From: an uncultured Bacteroidales bacterium
GTDB lineage: Bacteria; Bacteroidota; Bacteroidia; Bacteroidales; Paludibacteraceae
Assembly (NCBI GenBank): GCA_944321745.1
Contig: CALUML010000005.1
Coordinates: 1-52,716 of the forward strand
Reading direction: 5' to 3'
DNA length: 52,716 bases
Part shown: positions 36,501-45,389 of the stretch, piece by piece
Layout of the letters: every line of letters starts with the position of its first letter
How positions within the stretch are numbered: the first letter of the stretch is position 1
Notes under the pieces: model-generated
The model's input: only the letters and a program-made list of their open reading frames with translations
Told to the model about the DNA's origin: nothing
The model's database searches: none
Translations under genes and position numbers: made by a program

Positions 36501-37703
36501 ATGAACACCGACCCGAACATCCGGCCGAAGCTCTTCCCCGAAGAGTGCCTGCTGCGCGAGCTGGCGCGGCAACCCCGCCTTTCCATCGGCATCCCGCGGG
36601 AGAACCCCGCCCTGGAAACCCGCCTTCCCCTCACGCCCGAGGGCGTGGCCATCGTGGTGGAGGAGGGGCACAGCGTGTACGTGCAGCGGGGCGCGGGCGA
36701 GAGCATCGCCTACACCGACCTGCAATACAGCGAGGCGGGGGCGTTCCTGGTGGACGGCGCCGCCGACGTGTTCAGCGCCGACATCGTGCTGAAGATTGCC
36801 CCGCCCACGCCCGAGGAACTGTTGCTGATGAACGACGGCTCCACCGTCATGTCGCTGCTCCAGGTGAACGGCCTGTCCAAGGAAAGCCTCCAGCTGATGA
36901 TGGCCAAGCGGCTCAACGCCGTGGCCTACGACCTTATCAAGGACCAGCAGAAGGCCTTCCCGGTGGTCAATTCGCTGTCGGAGATAGAGGGCATCTGCGC
37001 CATCTCCGTCATCTCCGAGCTGATGACCAGCGAGCACGGCGGCAAGGGGCTGCTGCTGGGCGGCGTGGCAGGCATATCGCCCACCGAGGTGGTGATACTG
37101 GGGGCGGGCATCACCTCGACCGCCGCCGCGCAGACGGCTCTGGCCATCGGGGCGACGGTGAAGGTGTTCGACTACGACATCAACAAGCTGCGGCAGGTGA
37201 AGCAGCACCTGGGGCAGCACGTGTTCACGTCGGTCATCCATCCCAACGTGCTGTTCCGCGCGTTGGCCTCGGCGGACGCGGTCATCGGCAACCTGCGCTA
37301 CATCAACGACTCGGAACGCTTCATGGTGTCCGATGAGCTGGTGCGCACGATGAAGCGCGGGGCCGTCATCGTGGACCTGGGCGTGGACCAGGGAGGGTGC
37401 TTCGAGACGTCGCGCTGCATGACCATCCGCCAGCCCATGTACGAGGTGCACGGCGTGAGGCATTACTGCGTGCCCAACCTGTCGGCCCGCGTGCCGCGCA
37501 CCGCGTCCATGGCGTTGAGCAACATCTTCGCCCCCATCCTGCTCAAGATAGGCCGCTCGGGCAGCGTGAAGCAGGCCGCGGTCGAGAGCGCGGGCTTCCG
37601 CAACGGCGTGTACGTGTACGAGGGCATGATGGTCAACCGCCTCATAGGCCGTTACTACGGCATCGCCTCCAGCGACATCGGGCTGCTGCTGGCGGGGTAT
37701 TGA
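36501..37703 (+). CDS. ald: Alanine dehydrogenase / transhydrogenase-family protein
   Basis: A 400-aa NAD-dependent enzyme of the AlaDH/PNT family. The N-terminal catalytic domain has IGIPRENPALETRLPLTPEG (near 33-52) and VLKIAPPTPEE. The Rossmann segment is VVILGAGITSTAAAQTAL (near 198-215), and the C-terminal half includes VDLGVDQGGCFET (near 291-303) and VPRTASMALSN. This fits oxidative deamination of alanine to pyruvate and ammonium; the family also includes transhydrogenase α-like proteins, so the substrate is inferred. The start follows directly on a micro-repeat array with no visible ribosome-binding site. Confidence 0.85.
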   Translation: MNTDPNIRPKLFPEECLLRELARQPRLSIGIPRENPALETRLPLTPEGVAIVVEEGHSVYVQRGAGESIAYTDLQYSEAGAFLVDGAADVFSADIVLKIAPPTPEELLLMNDGSTVMSLLQVNGLSKESLQLMMAKRLNAVAYDLIKDQQKAFPVVNSLSEIEGICAISVISELMTSEHGGKGLLLGGVAGISPTEVVILGAGITSTAAAQTALAIGATVKVFDYDINKLRQVKQHLGQHVFTSVIHPNVLFRALASADAVIGNLRYINDSERFMVSDELVRTMKRGAVIVDLGVDQGGCFETSRCMTIRQPMYEVHGVRHYCVPNLSARVPRTASMALSNIFAPILLKIGRSGSVKQAAVESAGFRNGVYVYEGMMVNRLIGRYYGIASSDIGLLLAGY

Positions 37704-37858
37704 CAGGAATGAGTGGTGAGGAGTGAGAAGCAATAAGCAATAAGTAATTAAGCAACAGGAAGCGGGAAGCAGGACTGACATTGCAAATGAAAGAACAAGA
37801 GGCCGGCCTGTACCCCCTCCCCTGGAGGGGTTTTGGAGGCTTCATACATGCTACCACG
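37704..37858. repeat. Gap with purine micro-repeats and a G/C hairpin repeat
   Basis: About 37704-37775 is GTGAGGAGTGAGAAGCAAT-type micro-repeat. A CCCCTCCCCTGGAGGGG repeat (about 37814-37833) follows. A longer in-frame start for rel at 37781 would translate this repeat and is rejected. Confidence 0.7.
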
Positions 37859-39601
37859 ATGCAGAAACAAGAGGAAATCTTGTCCGAGGAGGACAAACAA
37901 ATCCAGCAGGAGTTCGAAGCGTTGGTGCAGGACTACCTGGCCACGAACCACCGCAAGAAGGTGGAACTTATCACCAAGGCGTTCAACTTCGCCAACGCGG
38001 CGCACAAAGGCATCCGCCGCCGTTCGGGCGAGCCGTACATCATGCACCCGCTGGCCGTGGCGCGCATCGTGGTGAACGAAATCGGCATGGGCTCCACCTC
38101 CATCAGCGCGGCCCTGCTGCACGACGTGGTGGAGGACACCGACTACACCGTGGAGGACATCGAGAACCTCTTCGGCAAGAAAATCGCCCAAATCGTGGAC
38201 GGCCTCACCAAGATATCGGGCGGCGTGTTCGGCAGCCAGGCCTCGTCGCAGGCGGAGAACTTCCGCAAGCTCATCCTCACCATGAGCGAGGACGTGCGCG
38301 TCATCCTCATCAAGATAGCCGACCGCCTGCACAACATGCGCACGCTCGACTCCATGCCGCCTGCCAAGCAGTACAAGATAGCGGGCGAGACGGAGTACAT
38401 CTACGCCCCCCTGGCGCACCGCCTCGGCCTGTTCCGCATCAAGACCGAGCTGGAAAACCTCAGCTTCAAGTACGAGCATCCCGAGACGTTCAAGATGCTG
38501 GAGGAAAAGCTGGCCGTGGACGAGGACAACCGCAACCGCTTCTACCAGGAATTTTCGAAGCCCATCGACGAGAAGCTGCGCGAGATGGGCTACAAGTTCG
38601 AGCTGAAAGCCCGCATCAAGACCGCCTATTCCATCTGGAACAAGATGTCGAAGCACAACATCCCCTTCGAGGAGGTGTACGACATCCTGGCCATGCGCAT
38701 CATCTTCGAGCCGAAGCCCGACATGAGCGAGCAGTCGCAGTGCTGGATGATATACTCCGCCCTCACCAGCATCTACCGCCCCCATCCCGAGCGCATCCGC
38801 GACTGGGTGAGCACGCCGAAGGCCAACGGCTACGAAGCCCTGCACGTCACCGTGATGGGGCCGGGCGGCCGGTGGGTGGAGGTGCAGATACGCAGCGTGC
38901 GCATGGACGACATCGCCGAGCGGGGCGTGGCGGCGCATTGGAAATACAAGACCGGCGAGACCGACGAGAGCGAGCTGGACAAGTGGCTGCGCGAAATCAA
39001 GGAGATACTCAAGCACCCCGAGCCGGATGCCATCGACTTCATGGACACCTTCAAGCTCAACCTCTTCGCCTCGGAGATATTCGTGTTCACCCCCAAGGGC
39101 GACATCAAGACCATCGCGCAAGGGGCGTCGGCACTCGACTTCGCCTTCATGCTGCACTCGGACATCGGCTTCCACTGCATCGGGGCGAAGGTGAACCACA
39201 AGCTTGTGCCCCTGAGCCACAAGCTGGACAGCGGCGACCAGGTGGAGATACTTACTTCCAAGAAGCAGAAGCCCCAGCCCGAGTGGGAGGACTACGTGGT
39301 GACCGCCCACGCCAAGGCGCGGCTGGGCGAATGGTTCCGCCGCGAAAACCGCCGCACGGCCGCCCGGGGCAAGCAGAAGATTGCCGAGATACTGGCCGGG
39401 CTGAACCTGGAGATGAACAACACGAACATCGTGCGCCTGCTCAACCATTATCACATCGTGGAGCCGCAGGAACTTTACCTCCGCGCCGGGCAGGAGGCAC
39501 TGAACCTGGACGACATCCCGAAGCTGTTCAAGCCGAAGGGCAAGAACGTCTTCACCCGCTACCTGAAGCTGTTCGGCGGGGGCGGAGGGCAGGACGGCTA
39601 A
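37859..39601 (+). CDS. Rel/SpoT ppGpp synthetase-hydrolase, enzymatic half (in-frame TAA at 39599)
   Basis: A 580-aa N-terminal part of a long RelA/SpoT-type protein that makes and degrades (p)ppGpp. The HD hydrolase domain holds YIMHPLAVARIV and LLHDVVEDTD (His-Asp at residues 88-89). The synthetase domain holds GYEALHVTVMGPG (near 324) and AERGVAAHWKYK. The TGS domain starts near 405 (EIFVFTPKGD), and a helical region follows to 580. It stops at a TAA (39599-39601) in the same frame as the remaining C-terminal domains (next entry). The full frame would be about 749 codons, a normal Rel length, so this looks like one gene with a nonsense codon. The cause may be mutation, sequencing error or a real split. 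The ATG at 37859 gives MQKQEEILSEEDKQ. Confidence 0.93.
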   Translation: MQKQEEILSEEDKQIQQEFEALVQDYLATNHRKKVELITKAFNFANAAHKGIRRRSGEPYIMHPLAVARIVVNEIGMGSTSISAALLHDVVEDTDYTVEDIENLFGKKIAQIVDGLTKISGGVFGSQASSQAENFRKLILTMSEDVRVILIKIADRLHNMRTLDSMPPAKQYKIAGETEYIYAPLAHRLGLFRIKTELENLSFKYEHPETFKMLEEKLAVDEDNRNRFYQEFSKPIDEKLREMGYKFELKARIKTAYSIWNKMSKHNIPFEEVYDILAMRIIFEPKPDMSEQSQCWMIYSALTSIYRPHPERIRDWVSTPKANGYEALHVTVMGPGGRWVEVQIRSVRMDDIAERGVAAHWKYKTGETDESELDKWLREIKEILKHPEPDAIDFMDTFKLNLFASEIFVFTPKGDIKTIAQGASALDFAFMLHSDIGFHCIGAKVNHKLVPLSHKLDSGDQVEILTSKKQKPQPEWEDYVVTAHAKARLGEWFRRENRRTAARGKQKIAEILAGLNLEMNNTNIVRLLNHYHIVEPQELYLRAGQEALNLDDIPKLFKPKGKNVFTRYLKLFGGGGGQDG

Positions 39602-40108
39602 GACGGCAAGCCCCGCGAACCCGAACTGGTGCCTGCCCAGCGCGTGGACCGCAAGAAGACTTTCATCCTGACCGACGACCGCCGGGGCTACGAGCTGCCC
39701 GCATGCTGCCACCCCATCCCGGGCGACGACGTGCTGGGCTACGTGAACGACCAGGAAATCGTGGTGGTGCACAAGCAGCAATGCCCCGTGGCGGCCAAGC
39801 TCAAGACCAGCCAGGGCAACCGCATCATCTCCGTGAAGTGGGACACGCACAAGCTGCAATCCTTCGAGGAGGTCATCGAGATACGCGGCATCGACCGCAA
39901 GGGCATCCTCATCGACATCCTCAAAGTCATTTCCGACAGCTACAATGTCAACATGAGCCGCATCAACATCGAGAGCAACGCGGGCATCTTTATCGGCCAG
40001 TTCTACATCTACGTGCACGACACCGACGAAATAGAACACATCCGCCGCGACGTGCTCAGGATAAAGGAAATCAACACCGTGGTGCGCATCGAAACCCCGA
40101 CACCCTAA
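39602..40108 (+). pseudogene. C-terminal ACT/zinc-finger part of the interrupted rel gene
   Basis: This continues the rel frame directly after the TAA. It holds the conserved Cys pair PACCHPIPGDDVLGYVND (near rel residues 614-630) and an ACT domain (IEIRGIDRKGILIDILKVIS, near 673 onward), and ends KEINTVVRIETPTP. These parts normally bind the ribosome and control the switch between synthesis and hydrolysis. The first in-frame start-like codon is a GTG at 39629. A separate product is possible, but no ribosome-binding site is evident. The residues between the stop and the Cys pair read as normal Rel sequence, which argues that the stop is recent or an error. Confidence 0.85.
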
Positions 40109-40329
40109 GACGGTTGAAAGTGGAAAGTTGAAAATTGAAAGTTGAAGGGTTGAATGTAGAAAGGTAAAAGTAGAAAGTAGAAAGGAAAAAGGTAAAAGTA
40201 GAAAGAGGGAAGGACAAACAAGGCCAACGGCCTTGCAGCCCTCAGCGTAGGGCATCGCCCTACGTGCAAAGGACGGAAACCACGTTAATCACTAATCGTT
40301 AATCACTAATCATTAAACCCTGTTCTGTC
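40109..40329. repeat. Gap with micro-repeats and a REP-like element
   Basis: Three repeat families lie in tandem: GTTGAAAGTGGAAAGTTG-type and GTAGAAAGGTAAAAG-type micro-repeats (40112-40210), a REP-like two-hairpin element (40219-40264), and the AATCACT micro-repeat (40284-40317) ending 12 bases before the next ATG. Confidence 0.8.
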
Positions 40330-41751
40330 ATGAAGAAAAGCATTTTGTTGGTCGCAGGCTTTTGCTTGTCCGCCCTGCTGCAAGCTGCATCTCCCAACGT
40401 GGGGAGGGTAATCAAGAAGTCATACCCGGCCTATGGCAAAGACATGCCGGTGCTGGTGTGTTGGTCCGAAACAGATGTGCCCGCCGCTTCCGAGGAATTG
40501 GGTACCCTGCAAGTTACAAGCCAGGAGGGTGTGAACTGCGCCGACTCCGCCACGGTGGTGCGCTTGCTCCAGCGTGAAGCCCGCATGGCGGGAGGCAACA
40601 CCTTGCAGATTACCGCCCACCGGGTCAACGGTGGTTGCCACCAGATGATGGCCACGGTGCTGCGCACCGACGAAGATGTGTTGTTTAACGAATATCCCGA
40701 CATCTACACGGCGGTACTCAGCCCTTTCAAGTCGGCCAGGCAGAACCTTGCCGTGGAAAAGGGGGCCAGCTCTACACGGAATGTGTCGCGGGTTATCAAG
40801 AAAGCCTATCCCGCCTATGCCGGAGACATGCCGGTGCTGGTATGCTGGTCGGAAGGCGAGTTGCCGCCGGACGTGGAAACACTTGGCACGATTCAAACGA
40901 ACAACACGCTGGATGCCAATCATTGCGATTCGGTGTCGGTGGCCGAACTCCTCAAGCAGGAAACCCGCCGGGTGGGCGGCAACGTGCTGCTCGTGACCGG
41001 ATGCCGGGTGTCCCGTGGCTGCTACCAGATGATGGGGACTATCATGCGGACGAGCGAGAACCGGATGCGCGCCCTCTTCCCTGAAGCCTATGCGCAGACG
41101 TTCGCCTCGCCGGAACGGCAGGAGCGGCAGAGCCTTTTCTCCAAGGTGCGCTTCGAGGTGGGGGCGGGCTATGCCTACCGCACGGCCTCGACCATGCCGG
41201 GCCTGCCTGCGGTGACCGACAATCTCGTGAGCAAACTCAAGAACGGGGCGAGCATACAGGCGGCGTTGGACATCTTCCCCTCGCGCTACATGGGAGTGGG
41301 GCTGATGTATTACACCTACCGTTCCAAGTCGGACCTGTGGATAGCCACCGACAACTATGGCAACGGGGACGACTTGGAGATACATGATGCGGTGAACTTC
41401 ATTGCTCCGACCTACGTGACCCGTACTCCGATAGGCGAACGCTGCACGTTCGACACGCGCTTGGGCATTGGCTATATCAACTATCGGGACAAGATGACCC
41501 TGCTCGATCAAGAAATGGTGGTCAAAGGTGGCAGTATCGGTTTCCATGCGATGCTTGGCGTTGAATACAAGTTGGGCAAGGCACTCGGCCTCTTCTTCAA
41601 CGTCAGCACCACGCAAGGATGGGTGGGCAAAGCCCGTGTGGTGGGCGACGGCGTGGACGAAACCGTAGACTTGCGGGACCAAGACACCGTGGAAGGCCTC
41701 AGCCAAATCAGCGTGGGGGCAGGTTTGCGTTTTCACATCGGGCAGCGGTAG
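40330..41751 (+). CDS. Exported outer-membrane protein with a duplicated Cys-containing domain
   Basis: A 473-aa protein I do not recognise by name. A signal peptide (~1-20, ending ALLQAASP) is followed by two homologous ~105-aa repeats (residues ~23-130 and ~151-255). Both carry RVIKK-YPAY, MPVLVCWSE, LGT-Q, a second Cys (NCADS / HCDS), GGN-L, and GC-QMM-T. From about 270 the sequence is β-barrel-like (VRFEVGAGYAYRT, YMGVGLMYYTYRSK, FDTRLGIGYINYRD, GLFFNVSTTQGWVGK, ISVGAGLRFHIG at the end). The fixed cysteine pattern suggests disulphides, loosely like RcsF-type envelope sensors, but that is speculation. No functional partner is evident. Confidence 0.8.
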   Translation: MKKSILLVAGFCLSALLQAASPNVGRVIKKSYPAYGKDMPVLVCWSETDVPAASEELGTLQVTSQEGVNCADSATVVRLLQREARMAGGNTLQITAHRVNGGCHQMMATVLRTDEDVLFNEYPDIYTAVLSPFKSARQNLAVEKGASSTRNVSRVIKKAYPAYAGDMPVLVCWSEGELPPDVETLGTIQTNNTLDANHCDSVSVAELLKQETRRVGGNVLLVTGCRVSRGCYQMMGTIMRTSENRMRALFPEAYAQTFASPERQERQSLFSKVRFEVGAGYAYRTASTMPGLPAVTDNLVSKLKNGASIQAALDIFPSRYMGVGLMYYTYRSKSDLWIATDNYGNGDDLEIHDAVNFIAPTYVTRTPIGERCTFDTRLGIGYINYRDKMTLLDQEMVVKGGSIGFHAMLGVEYKLGKALGLFFNVSTTQGWVGKARVVGDGVDETVDLRDQDTVEGLSQISVGAGLRFHIGQR

Positions 41752-42128
41752 GAACGCGTGGGGGACGCAAGTGCATCGGTCAAAACGTTTGCTACCCCAT
41801 GCCCTTTCCGCCCCTTCCGCCAGTACATGTTTGCTGGTTTGTCAGCAGATGTTTTATGATTCGTGCGCACAACTTTTACTGCCCACAGTTATGGGTTGTA
41901 TAACCCACAACTGTGGGTCGTACAACCCATAACTGTGAGTCGTACGACCCATAACTGTGGGCAGTAAAAGTTGTCCGCACAAACAGGCAAACCTCTCCGC
42001 ACGAATGGGAAAATATTTGCTGGCAAAAACGAAATAAGCTCCACCCGTTTCTCTGGGGAGAGGTGCAAGATGAAGCGGTCACCACTAATCGTTAATCACT
42101 AATCACTAATCGTTAATCGTTATCACTG
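41752..42128. other. Gene-free stretch with a 118-bp palindrome and AATCACT repeat
   Basis: No gene in 377 bases. The central feature is a near-perfect palindrome at 41863-41980 (separate entry). The segment 41981-42080 shows nothing interpretable. The AATCACT micro-repeat at 42083-42125 ends 3 bases before the radC ATG. Confidence 0.8.
41863..41980. repeat. 118-bp near-perfect palindrome built from an ACCCATAACTGTG unit
   Basis: The arms are 41863-41896 and 41947-41980, matching at about 33 of 34 positions (AACTTTTACTGCCCACAG and its complement). The 50-base centre holds further copies of ACCCATAACTGTG and the small palindrome ACCCACAACTGTGGGT (41903-41918). Transcribed, it would form a very long hairpin. 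It has no ORF and no terminal target duplication that I could see. Confidence 0.9.
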
Positions 42129-42827
42129 ATGGAACAACCCCGCCGCCTCACCATCCGCCAATGGGCGGAAGACGACCGCCCCCGCGAGAAGATGCAACGC
42201 CACGGCTCGGCGGCCCTCTCGGATGCCGAGTTGCTGGCCATCCTCATCGGGTCGGGCAACACGGACGAGACCGCCGTGGAACTGAGCCGCCGCATCCTGC
42301 GCGAATGCCAGGACAACCTCAACGAACTGGCGCGGCTCAGCATCGGCGAACTGTGCCGCCGCTTCAAGGGCATTGGCGAGGCGAAGGCCATCACCATCAA
42401 GGCGGCACTCGAACTGGGCAACCGCCGCAAGACGCATGAAGTGCCGGAGCGGGCGAGCATCCGCCACAGCGGCGACCTCTTCCGCCTGTTCGAGCCGCTG
42501 CTCGTCGACTTGCCGCATGAGGAGTTGTGGGTGGCCTTGCTCAACGGGGCGAACCGGGTGATGGAGACCCGCCGCCTCACGCAGGGCGGCACGCAGCGCA
42601 CCGTGGTGGACGTGCCCATGCTGCTGCGCTTGGCGTTGGAGCGGTCGGCTTCGGGCATCGCCGTGGCGCACAACCACCCGTCGGGCCTGTGCACGCCCAG
42701 CCCCGAGGACCGCGGCATCACCCGCCGCATGAAAGCGGGCTGCGAGGCCATCGGGCTGCGCTTCCTCGACCACCTCATCATTGCCGGAGGCGCATATTAC
42801 AGTTTTGCGGACGAAGGGGAAGTGTAG
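42129..42827 (+). CDS. radC: RadC-family JAB-domain protein
   Basis: A 232-aa protein. The N-terminal helix-hairpin-helix-like region has LSDAELLAILIGSG (near 30-43) and RFKGIGEAKAITI (near 78-90). The C-terminal JAB/MPN metal site is intact: AVAHNHPSGLCTPSPED (near 179-195) and HLIIAGGAYYSFADEG at the end. RadC was linked to DNA repair historically, but its biochemical role is unsettled. The gene is convergent with the DUF4922 gene. Confidence 0.95.
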   Translation: MEQPRRLTIRQWAEDDRPREKMQRHGSAALSDAELLAILIGSGNTDETAVELSRRILRECQDNLNELARLSIGELCRRFKGIGEAKAITIKAALELGNRRKTHEVPERASIRHSGDLFRLFEPLLVDLPHEELWVALLNGANRVMETRRLTQGGTQRTVVDVPMLLRLALERSASGIAVAHNHPSGLCTPSPEDRGITRRMKAGCEAIGLRFLDHLIIAGGAYYSFADEGEV

Positions 42828-42868
42828 GCGGGGTAGGGACGCGGGGACGTTATCTGCGTCTTTCGCGT

Positions 42869-43804
42869 TCACTCCTCCAGCAAGCGGATGATACGTTCCA
42901 TCTCATCGGGTGAAGGGGTGACTTCGCGCAGGGTGTCGCGCAGGTCGTGCGGGGTTATTCGCAGGAAGTCTTCTTCCCGGGGGGTGATGAATACGCCCGC
43001 CAGGTCCACCGAGGCGGGGCTGAGCAGCAGCTGGCCGGTGCCTTCGGCGTAGAAGCGGCGGGGCCGGTGCTCCGTGCGGGGGAAGAGGCACAAGGTCCAT
43101 TTGCTGGTATCGTACCAGCCCAGCAGGTTGAGGCGCGGCTCCGTCTCGCCGGGTGGGGTGGGCAGCAGGGCGATGATGCGTTGCAGGTGCTCGTCTGTCC
43201 ACGTTTCGTTGGCCGAGCGCAGCACGAGCAGGGGGCGCAGGTAGCCGGGCAGGGTGTAGAGCGTGTTGCCGTGGGTGTCGGCGGGGATAATCGTGCGGCG
43301 GGTGCGGACGGTAACTTCGTTTTCCAAAGGCAGGAAGCCCCGGTTGCCCGCTTGGAAGTGCAGGTGGTCGGGGGCGGAGGCTCCGCACCGGGGGCCGTTG
43401 TAGAACACGGTGAAACCTTCCAGCGCGCGGGTGGTGCGGATGAAGTCGAGGGTGTGCCCGGCCAGCGTCTGCGGTGTGTGGGCGAGCGCGGGCAGGGTGA
43501 AATGCGTGGGAAAGATGGGGTAGGGGTTGAGCAACAGCAGGTAGCCGTCACCCCAGGGCGTGCGCATCTGCTCGGCGGGCAGGTGGTCGGGGCACAGGAA
43601 ACAAGGCCGTTCGCCCACCGAGCGGGCATCCACGCGGGCGGCGGTGGAGCGGATGCGGGCGGGGTTGAATTGCAGGCGCAGCTCGCATCCGTCCACCGTG
43701 AAGCGGCGGGTGCGCACGGCGTGCAACGCTTCGTAGTTGTCGCGTGCCAGGGGCCAGGCGGCCAGCTGGCGGGCGGCGAGTGCGGCGAGGTCGGGTTGTT
43801 GCAT
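42869..43804 (-). CDS. DUF4922 protein, HIT-like nucleotidyltransferase candidate
   Basis: A 311-aa protein. ERPCFLCPDHLP has a CxxC pair (Cys68, Cys71), LLLNPYPIFPTHFTLP is near 91-106, and the His-rich APDHLHFQAGN (His147, His149, Gln151) matches the HxHxQ arrangement of the HIT/GalT superfamily (galactose-1-phosphate uridylyltransferase and ATP adenylyltransferase relatives). A phosphorylase or nucleotidyltransferase acting on a sugar nucleotide is plausible, but the substrate is unknown. I start at 43804 because the longer frame upstream is not protein-like. It is the last gene of an AsmA-GT2-DUF4922 run. Confidence 0.82.
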   Translation of the reverse strand: MQQPDLAALAARQLAAWPLARDNYEALHAVRTRRFTVDGCELRLQFNPARIRSTAARVDARSVGERPCFLCPDHLPAEQMRTPWGDGYLLLLNPYPIFPTHFTLPALAHTPQTLAGHTLDFIRTTRALEGFTVFYNGPRCGASAPDHLHFQAGNRGFLPLENEVTVRTRRTIIPADTHGNTLYTLPGYLRPLLVLRSANETWTDEHLQRIIALLPTPPGETEPRLNLLGWYDTSKWTLCLFPRTEHRPRRFYAEGTGQLLLSPASVDLAGVFITPREEDFLRITPHDLRDTLREVTPSPDEMERIIRLLEE

Positions 43805-43895
43805 GTTTGTTGGCTGTTTTCTGGCGGACACAGAGCGCGTATAGATAGCTTGTTCCCTTATTCTATTCGTGCGCTTCTTCCGGGGTGGAGTGGGG

Positions 43896-45380
43896 CTAAT
43901 ACGCTGTGTGCTCTGTGCCTCCTTCGTGTGCTTGTGTGGCGTTTTCCCGGATGCGTGCTTCCACCTCCCAGGTGCGCAGGCGGTCCTTGTACAGGTTGTG
44001 GGCGTTGGCCTTGGCCGTGTCGAGGGCGGCATCGGAGTTGCCTTCCCAGCGGCGGCACAGGTACAGCACGTCGTACAGGCGGCCGATGCGGTAGCGGCGC
44101 GAGAAAGCGAGTGCCAGGGCGTAATCCTCTCCATAACTGGTGTCGGGCACGGTGATGCGGCGCAGCAGCGGCGTGTAGAAGGCACGTGGCGCGCCCATGC
44201 CGTTCACGCGCAGCAAATTGTTGTGCCCGTTGGCATCCGTCCATTCGCGGTGGTCGATTATGCCGGGCGGCAGGGGGCGCAGGTCCAGGTCGGTCAGGCT
44301 GTAGCTGCCCACCAGCATGGCGCATTGCTGGTCGTGGAAGGCATCCACGATGCGCTGCAAGGTGTCGGGGGAGGCGTACACGTCGTCACTGTCCAGCTGC
44401 ACGGCAAACCGCCCGCAGGCCGGGTGGCACACCGCCTCGTTCCAGCATCCGCCGATGCCGAGGGTTGTCTCCCGGGGGATGATGTGTACCAGCCGTGGGT
44501 CGTCGGCATGGCGGCGGATGGCTTCGGTGGTTCCGTCGGTGGAGTGGTTGTCCACCACGATGACGTTGTAGGGGAAGGTCGTGTGCTGCCCCAGGGCCGA
44601 TTGCAGGGCATCGGCGATGGTGCGCACGCGGTTGCGCACGGGGATGATGACGGATGCCTCGTGTGCAAAGCCGCCCTCGTGCAGGTCGATGCGCCGGTCG
44701 CGCGGGGGCAGCCATGCCCCGATGCGCCGCAGGTGGGCGGTGCAGGCATCCTCCATTTCCAGTTGCACGGCGCGGTTCCTGGGATCCACGTAGTCGAATT
44801 GCCCGGCTTCGCGCCCGCCTTCTTCCTCCGTGTAAAGATATTCGTTGATGTGCACGATAGGTGCCTGTTCGGACAGGCGCAGGCGCAGGTCGTACCACCC
44901 GGCGTGGGTGTAGGCGGTGTCCATGCCGGCCACCGCCTGTTGCAAGGCTCCGGTGCGGACGAGCACCAGCGGGCCGAAGTCGAAATCGTCGCGCAGGCTG
45001 CCCCGCTGGTAGTCGATGACGGGTGCGGGCACGTGCCTCCCTTCGTGCAGCACGTAGCGGTCGCTGTACACCAGGGCAGCCCCCGTGTCGTCGGCCACGC
45101 GCACGAGGCGTTCCAAGGCGAACCGCCCCGGGTGCAGCCCGGCGGGGCGCAGGCACAGCAGCACGTAGCGTGCCGATGCGTGCCGGGCTATGGCTTTCAG
45201 TGCGTCGGTGCTGTGGAGCGAGCCGACGGGCAGGTACGGGCCGTCGTCCGCCTGCGGGGCGGGTGCGTCCTGGGGGGCGAGCAGCCACACTTGCCGCACG
45301 GCTTGCGAGGCACGCAGCAGGGCGATGGTGGCTTGTGCCTGTGCGGCACCGTGATAGGGGATGAAACAGTCTATGTGCAT
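43896..45380 (-). CDS. Two-domain family 2 glycosyltransferase
   Basis: A 494-aa cytoplasmic protein. The C-terminal half is a clear GT2/GT-A domain: EASVIIPVRNRVRTI (near 241-255), VIVVDNHSTDGTTEAIRR (near 273-290) and the metal-binding DSDD (330-333), with YGEDYALALAFSRR later on. The N-terminal half (1-235) looks like a diverged second GT-A-like copy (MHIDCFIPYHG, RYVLLCLRPAGL, ALVYSDRYV) that lacks an obvious DxD. Acceptor and donor are unknown. It begins 9 bases after the AsmA stop and 91 bases before DUF4922, so these three probably form one operon. Confidence 0.88.
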   Translation of the reverse strand: MHIDCFIPYHGAAQAQATIALLRASQAVRQVWLLAPQDAPAPQADDGPYLPVGSLHSTDALKAIARHASARYVLLCLRPAGLHPGRFALERLVRVADDTGAALVYSDRYVLHEGRHVPAPVIDYQRGSLRDDFDFGPLVLVRTGALQQAVAGMDTAYTHAGWYDLRLRLSEQAPIVHINEYLYTEEEGGREAGQFDYVDPRNRAVQLEMEDACTAHLRRIGAWLPPRDRRIDLHEGGFAHEASVIIPVRNRVRTIADALQSALGQHTTFPYNVIVVDNHSTDGTTEAIRRHADDPRLVHIIPRETTLGIGGCWNEAVCHPACGRFAVQLDSDDVYASPDTLQRIVDAFHDQQCAMLVGSYSLTDLDLRPLPPGIIDHREWTDANGHNNLLRVNGMGAPRAFYTPLLRRITVPDTSYGEDYALALAFSRRYRIGRLYDVLYLCRRWEGNSDAALDTAKANAHNLYKDRLRTWEVEARIRENATQAHEGGTEHTAY

Positions 45381-45389
45381 AGGTCAGGG

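Noticed and set aside
37781..37858. N-terminal extension of rel
   Set aside because: The extra 26 residues are encoded by an intergenic G/C repeat; the ATG at 37859 gives a normal Rel N-terminus.
37748..40255. 835-codon open frame on the minus strand
   Set aside because: Antisense to rel with Val/His-rich shadow composition.
41863..41980. Insertion sequence at the palindrome
   Set aside because: No transposase frame or target duplication could be seen.
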